The notes: a model not told the origin generated them from the sequence alone. Numbered from the stretch's first letter, positions 25,164 to 33,795 are shown. The stretch: 62,268 nt of DNA from an uncultured Bacteroidales bacterium (GCA_946186495.1 CAMHNQ010000013.1:1-62268); one strand, 5' to 3'. Translations and numbers: made by a program.

Positions 25164-25240
25164 CCCCACACTGTGCTGCGCTGGTGTGGGGCTAATTGCA
25201 CTGCGTGCGTGTTGCCTTTCCGAGGCAACAAAAGGGAATG
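25164..25240 (-). repeat. Triple-hairpin repeat, copy C (pstS-pstC spacer)
   Basis: Hairpins CCCCACAC/GTGTGGGG (25164-25191), GCAC-TGC-GTGC (25198-25208) and TTGCCT/AGGCAA (25212-25228). An extra partial copy of the first arm (ACACTGCGCTGCG) lies at 25138-25150. Its own stem sequence differs from the other copies while remaining paired. Confidence 0.8.
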
Positions 25241-25274
25241 CGTCTTAAACGATAGAAAGGCTACCTCCATCATT

Positions 25275-25295
25275 CTTAATTCCTAATTCCTAATT
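25275..25295 (-). repeat. Heptamer array at the pstS-like stop codon
   Basis: Plus-strand units CTTAATT, CCTAATT, CCTAATT. The sense strand gives TAG, TAG and TAA at seven-base steps. The stop (25278-25276) is in the last unit and the array encodes the final residues LGIRN. Confidence 0.75.
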
Positions 25296-26319
25296 GTCTT
25301 ACCCCTTTCTGGAGCTTGTCGTTGCTGAGACTGATGTAGCCGGCGGGGGCACACTCCTGCTGGCCGTCGGTGAGGACGTACTTGAGGAAGGCGACAACCG
25401 CAGGATTGGTGGGTGTACCATTGGTGACAAGGTAGAGGTCACGGGCGGGCGGCGACGGGTACTTGTCCGCTGCGACGGCCTCCACGAAGTCGTCTTTGGT
25501 GTCGTAGAAGTACTCCCCGGCGGAGATGCTTCCGTCGCCATCGCGGTCGATGGGGAAGACGAAGAGGCCGGTGTTGGGTTTGCGGTTCTCCTCATCGTAG
25601 GCGTAGCCGATGTTGTTGAAGCCCACGGCCAACTTGTCGCGCTGCACCGCCTGCGCCAGCCCGGGGTCGCCGAAGACGGCCGTACCCTGTAAATCTTCCT
25701 GCTTCTTGCCCATCCACATCGCGAAGGTCTCGGCAGCACCGCAAGCGTCGGAGCGCGTATAGACATGGATCGGAGTGTCGTCGGCGGTGCCAAGCAGCTG
25801 ACCCCAGGTTTTGATTTCACCCGAAATCCAGACCTTGTAGGCCTCCTCCATGGTTATGCCTTGCCGCTTCATCTCGGCGGCGAAAGGATTCTCCGTGTTT
25901 ACGGTGATGACCACCGCGTCCTTCGTCACGGCAAACGGCTCCGCCCCTTTTTCGATCTCGGGCGGATAGACCTCACGCGAAACCATGCCGAGATCGACCA
26001 CGTTGGCCAGCACGTCGGTCATGCCTTTGCCCGCGCCGCCTGCGGAGATGTCAATGTGTACGCCGGGGTTGGCTTTCTGGAACTCCTCGACCCATTTCAC
26101 AGCCAAGGGGTAGAGCGCGAAGGCACCGGAGATGGAGATTTCTCCGGAGAGTGCGCCCTCCTTTTGGGACGTTTCTTTTTTCGTGCCGCAGGAGGTCATT
26201 AGGGTGACGCATACGGCTATTGCGAGGATTATGCACACTGCGCTACGCTTGTGTGGGGTTAATTGCACTTCGTGCGTGTTGCCCCTCCGGGGCTGCTCAA
26301 GGAATGATGTCTGTTTCAT
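25276..26319 (-). CDS. PstS-like substrate-binding lipoprotein with repeat-encoded N-terminus
   Basis: A 347-residue periplasmic binding protein. Residues 9-28 (QPRRGNTHEVQLTPHKRSAV) come from hairpin repeat copy D; a hydrophobic core (ILAIAVCVTLM) and lipobox TSC follow near residue 44. The mature domain shows SGAFALYPLAVKW, SAGGAGKGM, LGMVSREVY and RSDACGAAETF. In classical PstS the last motif holds R-x3-SGT; here CGA replaces SGT, changing ligand-binding residues. It is the binding protein for the ABC system ahead of cysDNH. Ligand is uncertain: phosphate by family, sulfate-like oxyanion by context. Confidence 0.85.
   Translation of the reverse strand: MKQTSFLEQPRRGNTHEVQLTPHKRSAVCIILAIAVCVTLMTSCGTKKETSQKEGALSGEISISGAFALYPLAVKWVEEFQKANPGVHIDISAGGAGKGMTDVLANVVDLGMVSREVYPPEIEKGAEPFAVTKDAVVITVNTENPFAAEMKRQGITMEEAYKVWISGEIKTWGQLLGTADDTPIHVYTRSDACGAAETFAMWMGKKQEDLQGTAVFGDPGLAQAVQRDKLAVGFNNIGYAYDEENRKPNTGLFVFPIDRDGDGSISAGEYFYDTKDDFVEAVAADKYPSPPARDLYLVTNGTPTNPAVVAFLKYVLTDGQQECAPAGYISLSNDKLQKGVRQLGIRN
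26231..26302 (-). repeat. Triple-hairpin repeat, copy D (inside the pstS-like gene)
   Basis: Hairpins GCAC-TTC-GTGC (26265-26275) and GCCCC-TCC-GGGGC (26281-26293) are intact. The third has its right arm GTGTGGGG (26251-26258) but only CACAC of the left arm, cut off where the lipoprotein signal begins. The element is translated in the same frame as copy B. Confidence 0.85.
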
Positions 26320-26337
26320 ATTGCTACTGTTTGTTTA

Positions 26338-27492
26338 TCAGAATTTTACGGAAGTCATAACAGTCATGTTATGCCCTAATTGGCCGTTGTTGTAGCGTTG
26401 CTTCAAAGTGTAGTTCAACTGCACGCGGACGTGCTTTTCGGGCCACCAGTCAAGACCGGCCGAGTAGTAGATGGAGGGCTGCTTGTCGTTCAGGTTAAGG
26501 TTTTTCTGATAGTAGTCGAGCCGTATTACGGGACGGAGCTGCTGTCGCACAGTGCTTTTTCCTCCCCAGCCGAAGTCGAACCAGTAGCCGGACACCACGT
26601 AGAAACCGTGGGATCGTGCGGGGTTAGGCACAATATGGTAATCTTCCCCGAAAGGGCCGTTCGTGTTTAAGGCAAAATCGGTGACCCCCCACAGATACTC
26701 GCTGCGAACCACCAATTTCCCGGTACGATATTCCAATCCATACGCACTGCGGAACCGGGTGCCGTCCACACCGGTGCTTGCCCCGTTATAAAGCATGTCG
26801 TATTTTCCCCAATATTCTGATATGGAAATTGTTAGGCCTTTCACAAACGGGCAGAATTCCAGGCGGGCGGAGATGTCCTTTGCCATGTTGTCGGTCTTCA
26901 CGTTGATGCCGTTGCCGCCGAAAATGCCGATGCCGTAGGTGAGAATCGGAATCCGTTCGCCGCGCACTTCCGCAGAGGCCGCCGTGCCCGTGAGCATAAG
27001 CCCGATTTCACGGCCGTTGGAGTACGTGCCGATGCCAGTGACATCCTTATATCCTGATAAGGCACTTATAACCTGTGCATTCTCAGTTAGTTCCAGATCT
27101 AATGGAGAGAGCTTGTTCTCCAAAGAGAACGGAATTTTGAACTGACCGACCTGTAGCTGGACGTATTTGCAGAAATTCACCTTCACGAAGGCGTCGATAA
27201 GGCGGGGGGTCGGGGCGAGGTCACCCTGTAGCCGGAAATCGACCCATTTGGAAAGGTTGCCTTTAAGGTCGAGACGGGCGCGCCGGATCTGAAACACGCT
27301 GCTCTTCTCTTCGCCGAGCTGGTCGTAGGCATACTGCGCGTCAATCCATCCGCCCACGTTGACATGTTCCTTTACCTGCTGCCAGATTTTCTGCGCTTTT
27401 TTCTCAGGAAGGGTATCCTGCGAATAGCCTGACAACCATCCAAATGTTAATGTAAATATTAAAATAGATAGTAGCTTTTGATTCATAAGCAT
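26338..27492 (-). CDS. OprO/OprP-family outer-membrane porin
   Basis: A 384-residue porin with signal peptide ending near GYSQ (start 27492, or ATG 27486). It has alternating beta strands, the family segments FQIRRARLDLKG, GQFKIPFSLENKLSP and GREIGLMLTG, and the terminal phenylalanine (TSVKF) recognised by the Bam machinery. OprP and OprO are anion-selective phosphate and polyphosphate porins. As first gene of the operon it would admit the oxyanion that the ABC system then imports. It is divergent from the AraC-like regulator, 151 bases apart. Confidence 0.85.
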   Translation of the reverse strand: MLMNQKLLSILIFTLTFGWLSGYSQDTLPEKKAQKIWQQVKEHVNVGGWIDAQYAYDQLGEEKSSVFQIRRARLDLKGNLSKWVDFRLQGDLAPTPRLIDAFVKVNFCKYVQLQVGQFKIPFSLENKLSPLDLELTENAQVISALSGYKDVTGIGTYSNGREIGLMLTGTAASAEVRGERIPILTYGIGIFGGNGINVKTDNMAKDISARLEFCPFVKGLTISISEYWGKYDMLYNGASTGVDGTRFRSAYGLEYRTGKLVVRSEYLWGVTDFALNTNGPFGEDYHIVPNPARSHGFYVVSGYWFDFGWGGKSTVRQQLRPVIRLDYYQKNLNLNDKQPSIYYSAGLDWWPEKHVRVQLNYTLKQRYNNGQLGHNMTVMTSVKF

Positions 27493-27643
27493 CTATTTTT
27501 GCTTCAAAAAAAACGGGCAAAAATAGGAATTTAGGGAGGTAGAACTGTCAATATTCGGCTGTAATGTGTCATGATTTAGCAATATTTTGTCGTTATTTGA
27601 TCAATACGTGTAATAGATTGAGATTTTTTTTATTTTCGCCGCC

Positions 27644-28225
27644 ATGAAAATTTTGTGCTTTACTCTAATCTTTTTAACACTTTCCAACATTGCCACGTTG
27701 GTACTGCTTTTTCATAGCCGGCGCTCGTATCGCAAATTGATGCAGAAGAGTCTCCGCAAGGACGAAGAGTGTAATAATTTAATCGAACCGGTTGTTTTTG
27801 AGCCGGCTGAAGCTGTCGATGAGCATAGCGAAAAGCTGCTCCAGAAGTTGCAAATCTGCATGGAGCAGCACAAGCTGTACTTGCGGCCAGAGTTAAACAT
27901 CCAGGATCTGTCAAGGGAGTTGGGCACAAACAAAACCACCCTTTCCCATGTGATTAACACGTATCTGCATCAGAATTTCTCCTCGTTGTTAAACAGTTAC
28001 AGAATCAAGGAATCGTTGAAGCTGCTTGGTGACCCGCAATATTTCCATGAAAAGATGGAAGTGATAGGGGAAATGTGCGGCTATAACAACCGCCAGGTTT
28101 TCCATCAGGCGTTCAAGAAGGAGATGGGCATCACGCCCAACCATTTCCGCAACATCCAGAAAGCCACAGCACGTGAGGTGAATCGCAACATACAAGATGG
28201 CAGCGTAAACAGTTTACAGTCATAG
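27644..28225 (+). CDS. Membrane-anchored AraC-family regulator
   Basis: A 193-residue protein with one N-terminal membrane helix (residues 4-24, ILCFTLIFLTLSNIATLVLLF) and a C-terminal AraC-type double helix-turn-helix (about 85-175: LNIQDLSRELGTNKTTLSHVIN, MEVIGEMCGYNNRQVFHQAFKKEMGITPNHFR). There is no sensor domain. It diverges from the porin/ABC/cys operon, the usual position for a pathway regulator, but an AraC domain held at the membrane is unusual. It could also be the tail of a once larger hybrid sensor. Confidence 0.82.
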   Translation: MKILCFTLIFLTLSNIATLVLLFHSRRSYRKLMQKSLRKDEECNNLIEPVVFEPAEAVDEHSEKLLQKLQICMEQHKLYLRPELNIQDLSRELGTNKTTLSHVINTYLHQNFSSLLNSYRIKESLKLLGDPQYFHEKMEVIGEMCGYNNRQVFHQAFKKEMGITPNHFRNIQKATAREVNRNIQDGSVNSLQS

Positions 28226-28418
28226 ATGAAAAAAGGGGAGTCCCGTTCTGCTGATCTGAAAATGAAAATCCAACTATACAAACAAAACCATTGCAAATAA
28301 ATGTTAGAAAACAAAAATTGCCAAAAGAAACAGATATGGGTTGTTTCCATTCAGACCGCATTGTGGCTCCCCTTGTCAATCCAAATGAGAAGTCTAAGTC
28401 GTGATTCTTAGTGCCAGG

Positions 28419-29987
28419 TTACCGTACAATCAGCGATTTGGAGATTCGGCCGCTGCGTGTGGTCGCATTGAGAATGTAGTATCCTGGGGCTAAGCCCGTG
28501 ATATTCAGTTTTTCGCCGTCCGGAACATTGGACCATTGTCTGGCCATGTTTCCTGAGGCGTCGTACAGTCTTATGACTATCCCTTCTTCACACAAGTTCC
28601 AGGTGAAATATGCCTGCGTCGGGTTGGGGTAGGGGTTCGGGGTTGGATTCTGATTCGAAGGATTGTCGATGCCGCTGTTGTCGGATCCATCGCCCGGGTC
28701 GGTGGATTCGTGGCGGGTGATTACGATGTTGTTGAGCTGCGTGTTCCCGCTTTCAGCTGCCGCAAGCAACCAGCGCACGTACCTTGTCTCTTCGTTCAGC
28801 GGGTAGTCCCCGAAATGACTGAACCCGTCCGTGCTGATATCTGCTTCGTTGAGCGAGGCCACAGTGTTCCATTGTATGCCATCTGCGGATTCGCTCACTA
28901 AGAAAACGATGCCGCTGTATGCGGAAGGAGAGCCTCCTTTAACCCCTTTGACTTCAAAGGACAAGATGCCGGGTGCGCTGTCCAAATGCGCTGTGAGCGC
29001 TGCCGATCCCGCGTTCTTGGCTTCGAACTTCACGGAGCCATTCGCGTAGGAGGATCCCAGCTTGTTGCTCCGGAAACCGGGCATGTTCCTGATATCCATG
29101 TGCGTGGAGTCGCTGTTGCCGGAAATGTCGAACGGCAACTCTACCAAAGAGTTGGTGTCGATGATGACGTACTGCGCTGTCAGCAAGTTGCTGGGGTGCA
29201 TGTTCTCTTTGGTGGCGAACGCCTTCAACGTGCAGTTCGAATTAATGGTCAGTGTGCCAGCGAAGATGTTTGCGCTTTCGTCGGGAACACTTCCGTCTAA
29301 AGTGTAGTAAATGGAAGCACCTGGTGTGGCACACTCGATGTCAACCTGTTGCGTCCCGTAGTAGGTGCCTCCGGCCGGTGTGCATGTCGGAGTGGCCACG
29401 GTCTCCAATACCACTTCGTCACCGTCCACGATTTTTATGTCGTCTAACCGATAATCAACATTTGTCAAACTGTAGAACCTCAGATGGAGATGCGGGTGCG
29501 ACGGCAGATTCGGGAAACAGACCCTGTGCCAGCCCGAAGTCCCCGTGCCGGTCGGGAGGGTGTCCTCCATGGGCAGTCGCACCCACACGAGACTGTCAGT
29601 TGAGAAATCGACCGCAAAGTTGCTTCCATTCTCGGCAGTTGTCTTCCTTAATCCGCAGTATAGCTTGACGGTCAGGTTGTTGGATGTAGTGTTCAGACCG
29701 GAAATCTGAAACCACTTCACTGTGTCGTTGATCATGACGTTGCCGCCCCCAGATGCCCCGCTGTACCCTGTTGAGGCGCTTGACGTCCGGATGTCGCAGG
29801 TCCCGTTCCCTAAGTAAGTGACCGTGTTGTTCTGCCAACCGGTATAATTCTGTATGAGGGTGTTTGCTGTCGGTGTTCCCATGTTCTCTTCGTAGAGAAC
29901 AGTCTGGGCATTCACGATTGTGGCGGTTCCGAGAATTATTATCAGGGAGGCCATTCCAGTTTTAATGCGCGTAAATTTTTGTCTCAT
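28419..29987 (-). CDS. Secreted protein with CHB_HEX-like repeat and type A sorting domain
   Basis: A 522-residue exported protein. ATG 29987 is preferred because a promoter at 30032-30039 places upstream ATGs at or before the transcript start. After a signal peptide (cleavage near VNAQ), residues 20-190 form a jelly-roll-like domain, and 205-280 resemble the chitobiase/hexosaminidase C-terminal domain (GTYYGTQQVDIECATPGASIYYTLDGSVP). A linker of NPTPNPYPNP leads to a type IX sorting domain (YFTWNLCEEGIVIRLYDASG ... ISKSLIVR). Likely surface-anchored or released; no catalytic site is recognised. Confidence 0.8.
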   Translation of the reverse strand: MRQKFTRIKTGMASLIIILGTATIVNAQTVLYEENMGTPTANTLIQNYTGWQNNTVTYLGNGTCDIRTSSASTGYSGASGGGNVMINDTVKWFQISGLNTTSNNLTVKLYCGLRKTTAENGSNFAVDFSTDSLVWVRLPMEDTLPTGTGTSGWHRVCFPNLPSHPHLHLRFYSLTNVDYRLDDIKIVDGDEVVLETVATPTCTPAGGTYYGTQQVDIECATPGASIYYTLDGSVPDESANIFAGTLTINSNCTLKAFATKENMHPSNLLTAQYVIIDTNSLVELPFDISGNSDSTHMDIRNMPGFRSNKLGSSYANGSVKFEAKNAGSAALTAHLDSAPGILSFEVKGVKGGSPSAYSGIVFLVSESADGIQWNTVASLNEADISTDGFSHFGDYPLNEETRYVRWLLAAAESGNTQLNNIVITRHESTDPGDGSDNSGIDNPSNQNPTPNPYPNPTQAYFTWNLCEEGIVIRLYDASGNMARQWSNVPDGEKLNITGLAPGYYILNATTRSGRISKSLIVR

Positions 29988-30031
29988 TTCTTTGCTTTTC
30001 AAGTCTAACGAATCCATAATCAAAACCACTG

Positions 30032-30039
30032 CAAAGATA
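30032..30039 (-). promoter_or_regulatory. Predicted -7 box for the type A client
   Basis: CAAAGATA on the plus strand is TATCTTTG in sense. It lies 45 bases before the chosen ATG. The remaining spacer to 30232 is AT-rich without a visible gene. Confidence 0.55.
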
Positions 30040-30232
30040 TGAAATATTTAACCGAATATCAATACGTATTTATTATTTTTGTGAAAATAATTTTTATCTT
30101 ATTGATATATAGTGATATGTGTTATTTTTGTAGTTGAAAAATTAACTGAAATTAGTAAATTTTCTGGTGCGCGTTAAGAGAAAACAGTAAAAAAACGATA
30201 GGGCGCGGAGGTTGCATGTGGCCAAAAACGCG

Positions 30233-31099
30233 CTATTCCGAGCAATGGGCCGCAATTTCCTGCATCAGCCACATCGGTGTGGAGGTGGCTCCGCAGATGC
30301 CGATGGTTCTGGTGTCGGACAGTTCGAGCCCTTTCAGTTGCCGCACCTGGTTGAGCATATAGCTGCGTGGGTTGTTTTGTTTGCAGATGTTATACAGATA
30401 TAGCCCGTTGGAACTTTTTTCGCCGGAAACGAAGAGGATGGCGTCGTATTGGCTGGCAAATTCGGCGATTTGTTTTGCGCGGGAAGAGACTTTTCGGCAG
30501 ATGGTGTCCTCGAACTCGAACCAGTCGGGATGCCCGGCGTTTATGTAGTGCGAACGGATTTGTTGGATGATACGCATGTAGAGTTCTTCGCTTTGGGTGG
30601 TTTGGGAGTATATTTTTGACGGGCGCGAAAAGTCTATCTGGTCGATGTCGGCATCAGAGGAGAGTACGAGGCCTGTGTTGTCGGTTTGCCCCAATAACCC
30701 TACAACCTCGGCGTGCCCTTTTTTCCCGAAAATGAGGATCTGTTTGTCCGGAGAGGCGGAATGGTATTCGTCTGCGATTCGTTTTTGGAGACGTAGCACA
30801 ACGGGACATGTGGCATCAATCAGCTGGATGCGGTTTTTGTCTGCAATATGGTATATTTCAGGTGGTTCTCCGTGGGCACGGATGAGGACAGTCGTGTCCT
30901 TGAGGGTTTTGAACTGTTCATGGGTGATGATTTCGAGGCCGAGGGCTGACAAACGGTTCACCTCTTCGTTGTTGTGGACAATGTCGCCAAGGCAGTAGAG
31001 GAAGTCATGGTCTGTCAAGTACTTCTCAGCGGATTTTATGGCATTGGTCACGCCGAAGCAGAATCCGGAGTTTTCGTCAATCACAACTGTTCTGGACAT
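30233..31099 (-). CDS. ispH: 4-hydroxy-3-methylbut-2-enyl diphosphate reductase
   Basis: A 288-residue Fe-S enzyme performing the last step of the MEP isoprenoid pathway, making IPP and DMAPP. Three cluster cysteines lie in GFCFGV (near 13), DATCPVV (near 97) and ICGATSTP (near 275). The family HGEPP segment is also present. The start overlaps nothing and sits two bases from the ftsY stop, so the genes are co-transcribed. Confidence 0.95.
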   Translation of the reverse strand: MSRTVVIDENSGFCFGVTNAIKSAEKYLTDHDFLYCLGDIVHNNEEVNRLSALGLEIITHEQFKTLKDTTVLIRAHGEPPEIYHIADKNRIQLIDATCPVVLRLQKRIADEYHSASPDKQILIFGKKGHAEVVGLLGQTDNTGLVLSSDADIDQIDFSRPSKIYSQTTQSEELYMRIIQQIRSHYINAGHPDWFEFEDTICRKVSSRAKQIAEFASQYDAILFVSGEKSSNGLYLYNICKQNNPRSYMLNQVRQLKGLELSDTRTIGICGATSTPMWLMQEIAAHCSE

Positions 31100-31101
31100 G
31101 G

Positions 31102-32085
31102 CTACCAGTTGTCAGGGAAGAGGGAATCGACGAACTCTACGCGGTTGAAAATCTGCAGCTGGTGGATTTTCTCGCCCACGCCGATGTATTTGATGGGTAC
31201 TTGGAATTGGTCGGAGATGCCGATGACAACGCCGCCCTTCGCGGTGCCGTCCAGTTTGGTGATGGCCAAAGCGTTGACTTCCGTGGCGGCAGTGAACTGT
31301 TTGGCTTGCTCGTAGGCGTTCTGCCCAGTGGATCCGTCAAGGACGAGCAGTACTTCGTGCGGTCCGTCGGGAACAAGTTTGCGGATGACATTTTTGATTT
31401 TGACCAGCTCGTTCATGAGGTTGACTTTGTTGTGAAGTCGTCCGGCGGTGTCGATAATGACGACCTGGCTGTGGTTGGCAATGGCGGATTTGACGGTGTC
31501 GAAGGCCACGGCGGCGGGGTCGGCTCCCATTTTCTGCGACACGATGGGTACGCCGCAGCGGTTCGCCCACTCGGTGAGTTGGTCGATGGCGGCGGCGCGG
31601 AAGGTGTCGGCTGCACCCAGCATGACGGAATAGCCGCGCTTCTTGAACTGGTAGGCCAACTTCCCGATGGTGGTGGTCTTGCCCACGCCGTTCACCCCAA
31701 CCACGAGGATGATGTAGGGGACGTCCATCTCAGGGATGACGAAGTCGTTCTCCTTTTCGAGGTCGTTCTCCAGCAGCAGACCGGCGATTTCCTCCTTTAA
31801 GATCATGTTTACCTGGTTTGTGCCAAGGTATTTGTCCTTCGACACGCGTTTTTCGATGCGTTCGATGATTTTCAGGGTGGTCTCCACCCCCACATCTGAG
31901 GTGACCAGTACCTCTTCGAGGTTGTCGAGCACCTCGTCGTCCACTTTTGATTTTCCGACTATGCTCTTCGCCAGTTTCTTGAAGAAGCTCTCCTTGGATT
32001 TTTGCAACCCTTCGTTCAACTCCTTCTTCTGTTCCTCGTCAATTTCCTTTTTTTTATCCCGGTTGAAAAATGAAAAGAATCCCAT
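31102..32085 (-). CDS. ftsY: Signal recognition particle receptor FtsY
   Basis: A 327-residue SRP receptor GTPase that docks ribosome-nascent chains at the membrane. ATG 32085 (MGFFSFFNRDKKK) fits the -7 box at 32101-32108; an in-frame ATG at 32166 lies in the upstream terminator. NG domain motifs: GVNGVGKTTTIGKL, DTAGRLHNK and TKLDGTAKGG. The N-terminal acidic A domain is short, as in other Bacteroidota. Confidence 0.95.
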   Translation of the reverse strand: MGFFSFFNRDKKKEIDEEQKKELNEGLQKSKESFFKKLAKSIVGKSKVDDEVLDNLEEVLVTSDVGVETTLKIIERIEKRVSKDKYLGTNQVNMILKEEIAGLLLENDLEKENDFVIPEMDVPYIILVVGVNGVGKTTTIGKLAYQFKKRGYSVMLGAADTFRAAAIDQLTEWANRCGVPIVSQKMGADPAAVAFDTVKSAIANHSQVVIIDTAGRLHNKVNLMNELVKIKNVIRKLVPDGPHEVLLVLDGSTGQNAYEQAKQFTAATEVNALAITKLDGTAKGGVVIGISDQFQVPIKYIGVGEKIHQLQIFNRVEFVDSLFPDNW

Positions 32086-32100
32086 AGTGATAAATTTTCG

Positions 32101-32108
32101 CAAAAGTA
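32101..32108 (-). promoter_or_regulatory. Predicted -7 box for ftsY-ispH
   Basis: CAAAAGTA is TACTTTTG in sense, matching TAnnTTTG, 16 bases before the ftsY ATG. Confidence 0.6.
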
Positions 32109-32143
32109 CGATTTTTATTGATACGTGGCGAATGTTTAAAACG

Positions 32144-32173
32144 AAAAAAGGCGGGCAGGCGCCCACCTTTTTT
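32144..32173 (-). terminator. Intrinsic terminator of the rpmG-DUF4295 unit
   Basis: GGCGGGC/GCCCACC form a stem flanked by A6 and T6 runs, so it could work in both directions. It lies between the DUF4295 stop and the ftsY promoter. Confidence 0.75.
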
Positions 32174-32192
32174 CAACCATGAAAACAAAATA

Positions 32193-32348
32193 TTACTTTT
32201 TAGCCAAAAAGTCTTTAACAGCACTGGATTCCACAATTGCCTCCTTGAAGGTGTAGGCTCCAGTTTTCGGTGAACGCTCCATTCTCACAACTCTTGTGTA
32301 GGTGACGCCACCTTCTCTTTTTAATGATGCAACAACTTTCTTTGCCAT
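32193..32348 (-). CDS. DUF4295 family small protein
   Basis: A 51-residue basic protein beginning MAKKVVASLKREGG and ending DFLAKK. It matches the short DUF4295 family that follows ribosomal protein L33 in Bacteroidota and may be a ribosome-associated protein; its function is not established. It starts 18 bases after rpmG on the same strand. Confidence 0.85.
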   Translation of the reverse strand: MAKKVVASLKREGGVTYTRVVRMERSPKTGAYTFKEAIVESSAVKDFLAKK

Positions 32349-32366
32349 CTCTTCTCAGTTTTTTTG

Positions 32367-32555
32367 TTATTTTACTTCTTTATGAATTGTCATTTTCTTC
32401 AAGTACGGATTGTACTTTTTGAGTTCAAGCCTGTCGGGAGTGTTTTTTCTGTTCTTCGTCGTAATATATCTTGACATTCCCGGAACTCCGCTTGCCTTTT
32501 GCTCTGTGCACTCAAGTATCACTTGCTGACGTGCTTCCTTCGTTTTCTTTGCCAT
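32367..32555 (-). CDS. rpmG: 50S ribosomal protein L33
   Basis: A 62-residue ribosomal protein: [20 protein letters not shown], then [19 protein letters not shown] and a basic tail. One cysteine remains, so the zinc-binding four-cysteine form is not encoded. In many Bacteroidales rpmB (L28) precedes it; here the upstream 125 bases hold only a promoter and then obg. Confidence 0.95.
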   Translation of the reverse strand: MAKKTKEARQQVILECTEQKASGVPGMSRYITTKNRKNTPDRLELKKYNPYLKKMTIHKEVK

Positions 32556-32580
32556 TTCTTTCGTTCAATTATTTCGGCTG

Positions 32581-32588
32581 CAAAAATA
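32581..32588 (-). promoter_or_regulatory. Predicted -7 box for rpmG-DUF4295
   Basis: CAAAAATA reads TATTTTTG in sense, 26 bases before the rpmG ATG. Confidence 0.6.
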
Positions 32589-32680
32589 CATTTTTTTTTA
32601 ATACTTGTACTTGATTTTTCCTTTTTGATTGATAATTTTTATGAACAGCTGTTAATTAATTGATATATAGTGTATTGAAT

Positions 32681-33703
32681 CTATTTCTCGGGTTGTAGAA
32701 GATCCCATAAACGATCTTTTAGCTCTGTCAGATGCCAGTTCGTGACGGCGGAAATGCAGAGAGTCGGCGCTATATTCGATAATTTCGCTTCCAAAGCCGA
32801 AGACTCTTTCTCAGAGATGAGGTCGCATTTGGTGATTGCCAGCATCCAGTTTTTGTCTAAGAGTTCTGCGTTGAATTGCCGGAGTTCGTTTTGTAGGATT
32901 TTAAGTTCTTTTTTGATTTGGGTGGCAGTTTTCACTTCTCCTTCGTCGTTGGCTGCTGGTATCATGAACAGCAATGCGGCGTTGCGTTCGATATGGCGGA
33001 GGAATCGCAATCCGATGCCTTTGCCTTCCGATGCCCCCTCGATGATGCCGGGGATGTCGGCGATGACGAACGACTGGAACTCCCGGTAGGCGACCATGCC
33101 GAGGTTCGGCTTCAGCGTTGTGAAGGGGTAGTCTGCGATTTTCGGCCTCGCGTTGGAGAGTTGTGTGATGAGTGTGGATTTACCGGCGTTCGGAAATCCG
33201 ACCAGCCCGATGTCTGCCAACACCTTGAGTTCTAATGAAATCCATCCCTCAGTCCCCTCTTCTCCTGGTTGAGCGAAACGTGGGGTCTGGTGCGTGGCGT
33301 TTTTGAAGTGCACGTTTCCCAAGCCCCCTCGGCCTCCTTTCATCACCACCAGCTCCTGACCGTCCTCCAGCACCTCCCCGACAAATTCGTCCGTGTCGGC
33401 TAAGCGGATGATTGTGCCGAGCGGCACCTCAATATAGACATTGTCTCCGTCTTTCCCGAAACATTGGTTTTTCTGCCCGTTCCCGCCATGTTCCGCGAAC
33501 ACGTGTTTGGTGTATCGCAAGTGCAGAAGTGTCCACAGATTTCGGTTTCCTCGTGCGATGACACTGCCCCCCTTTCCGCCATCCCCTCCGTCTGGCCCAG
33601 CCTTGGGGTTGTGGGCAGTGCGGGCCAAATGCGCCGATCCGGCACCGCCATTCCCGGAACGGCCGTATATTTTCACAAAATCGATAAATTGTTCTTCTCC
33701 CAT
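32681..33703 (-). CDS. obgE: Obg-family GTPase
   Basis: A 340-residue ribosome-assembly GTPase. The glycine-rich Obg domain comes first (FVKIYGRSGNGGAGS, GPDGGDGGKGGSV, GRGGLGNVHF), then the G domain with GFPNAGKSTLI near residue 160, DIPGIIEGA and TKCD. ATG 33703 is chosen over 33724 because it gives the standard Obg N-terminus. No extra C-terminal OCT domain is present. Confidence 0.95.
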   Translation of the reverse strand: MGEEQFIDFVKIYGRSGNGGAGSAHLARTAHNPKAGPDGGDGGKGGSVIARGNRNLWTLLHLRYTKHVFAEHGGNGQKNQCFGKDGDNVYIEVPLGTIIRLADTDEFVGEVLEDGQELVVMKGGRGGLGNVHFKNATHQTPRFAQPGEEGTEGWISLELKVLADIGLVGFPNAGKSTLITQLSNARPKIADYPFTTLKPNLGMVAYREFQSFVIADIPGIIEGASEGKGIGLRFLRHIERNAALLFMIPAANDEGEVKTATQIKKELKILQNELRQFNAELLDKNWMLAITKCDLISEKESSALEAKLSNIAPTLCISAVTNWHLTELKDRLWDLLQPEK

Positions 33704-33795
33704 ATCTTTACATCTATTATACAATTATATTATATATACCTTATTTTAATTGTTCAAATATTTTTTATTTTTGAATGTGCGTTGTTAAAACCCGT

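Noticed and set aside
30120-30130. Plus-strand TATTTTTG near 30123 as promoter of a small RNA
   Set aside because: No rightward gene, terminator or structure follows within 110 bases; such AT-rich matches occur by chance.
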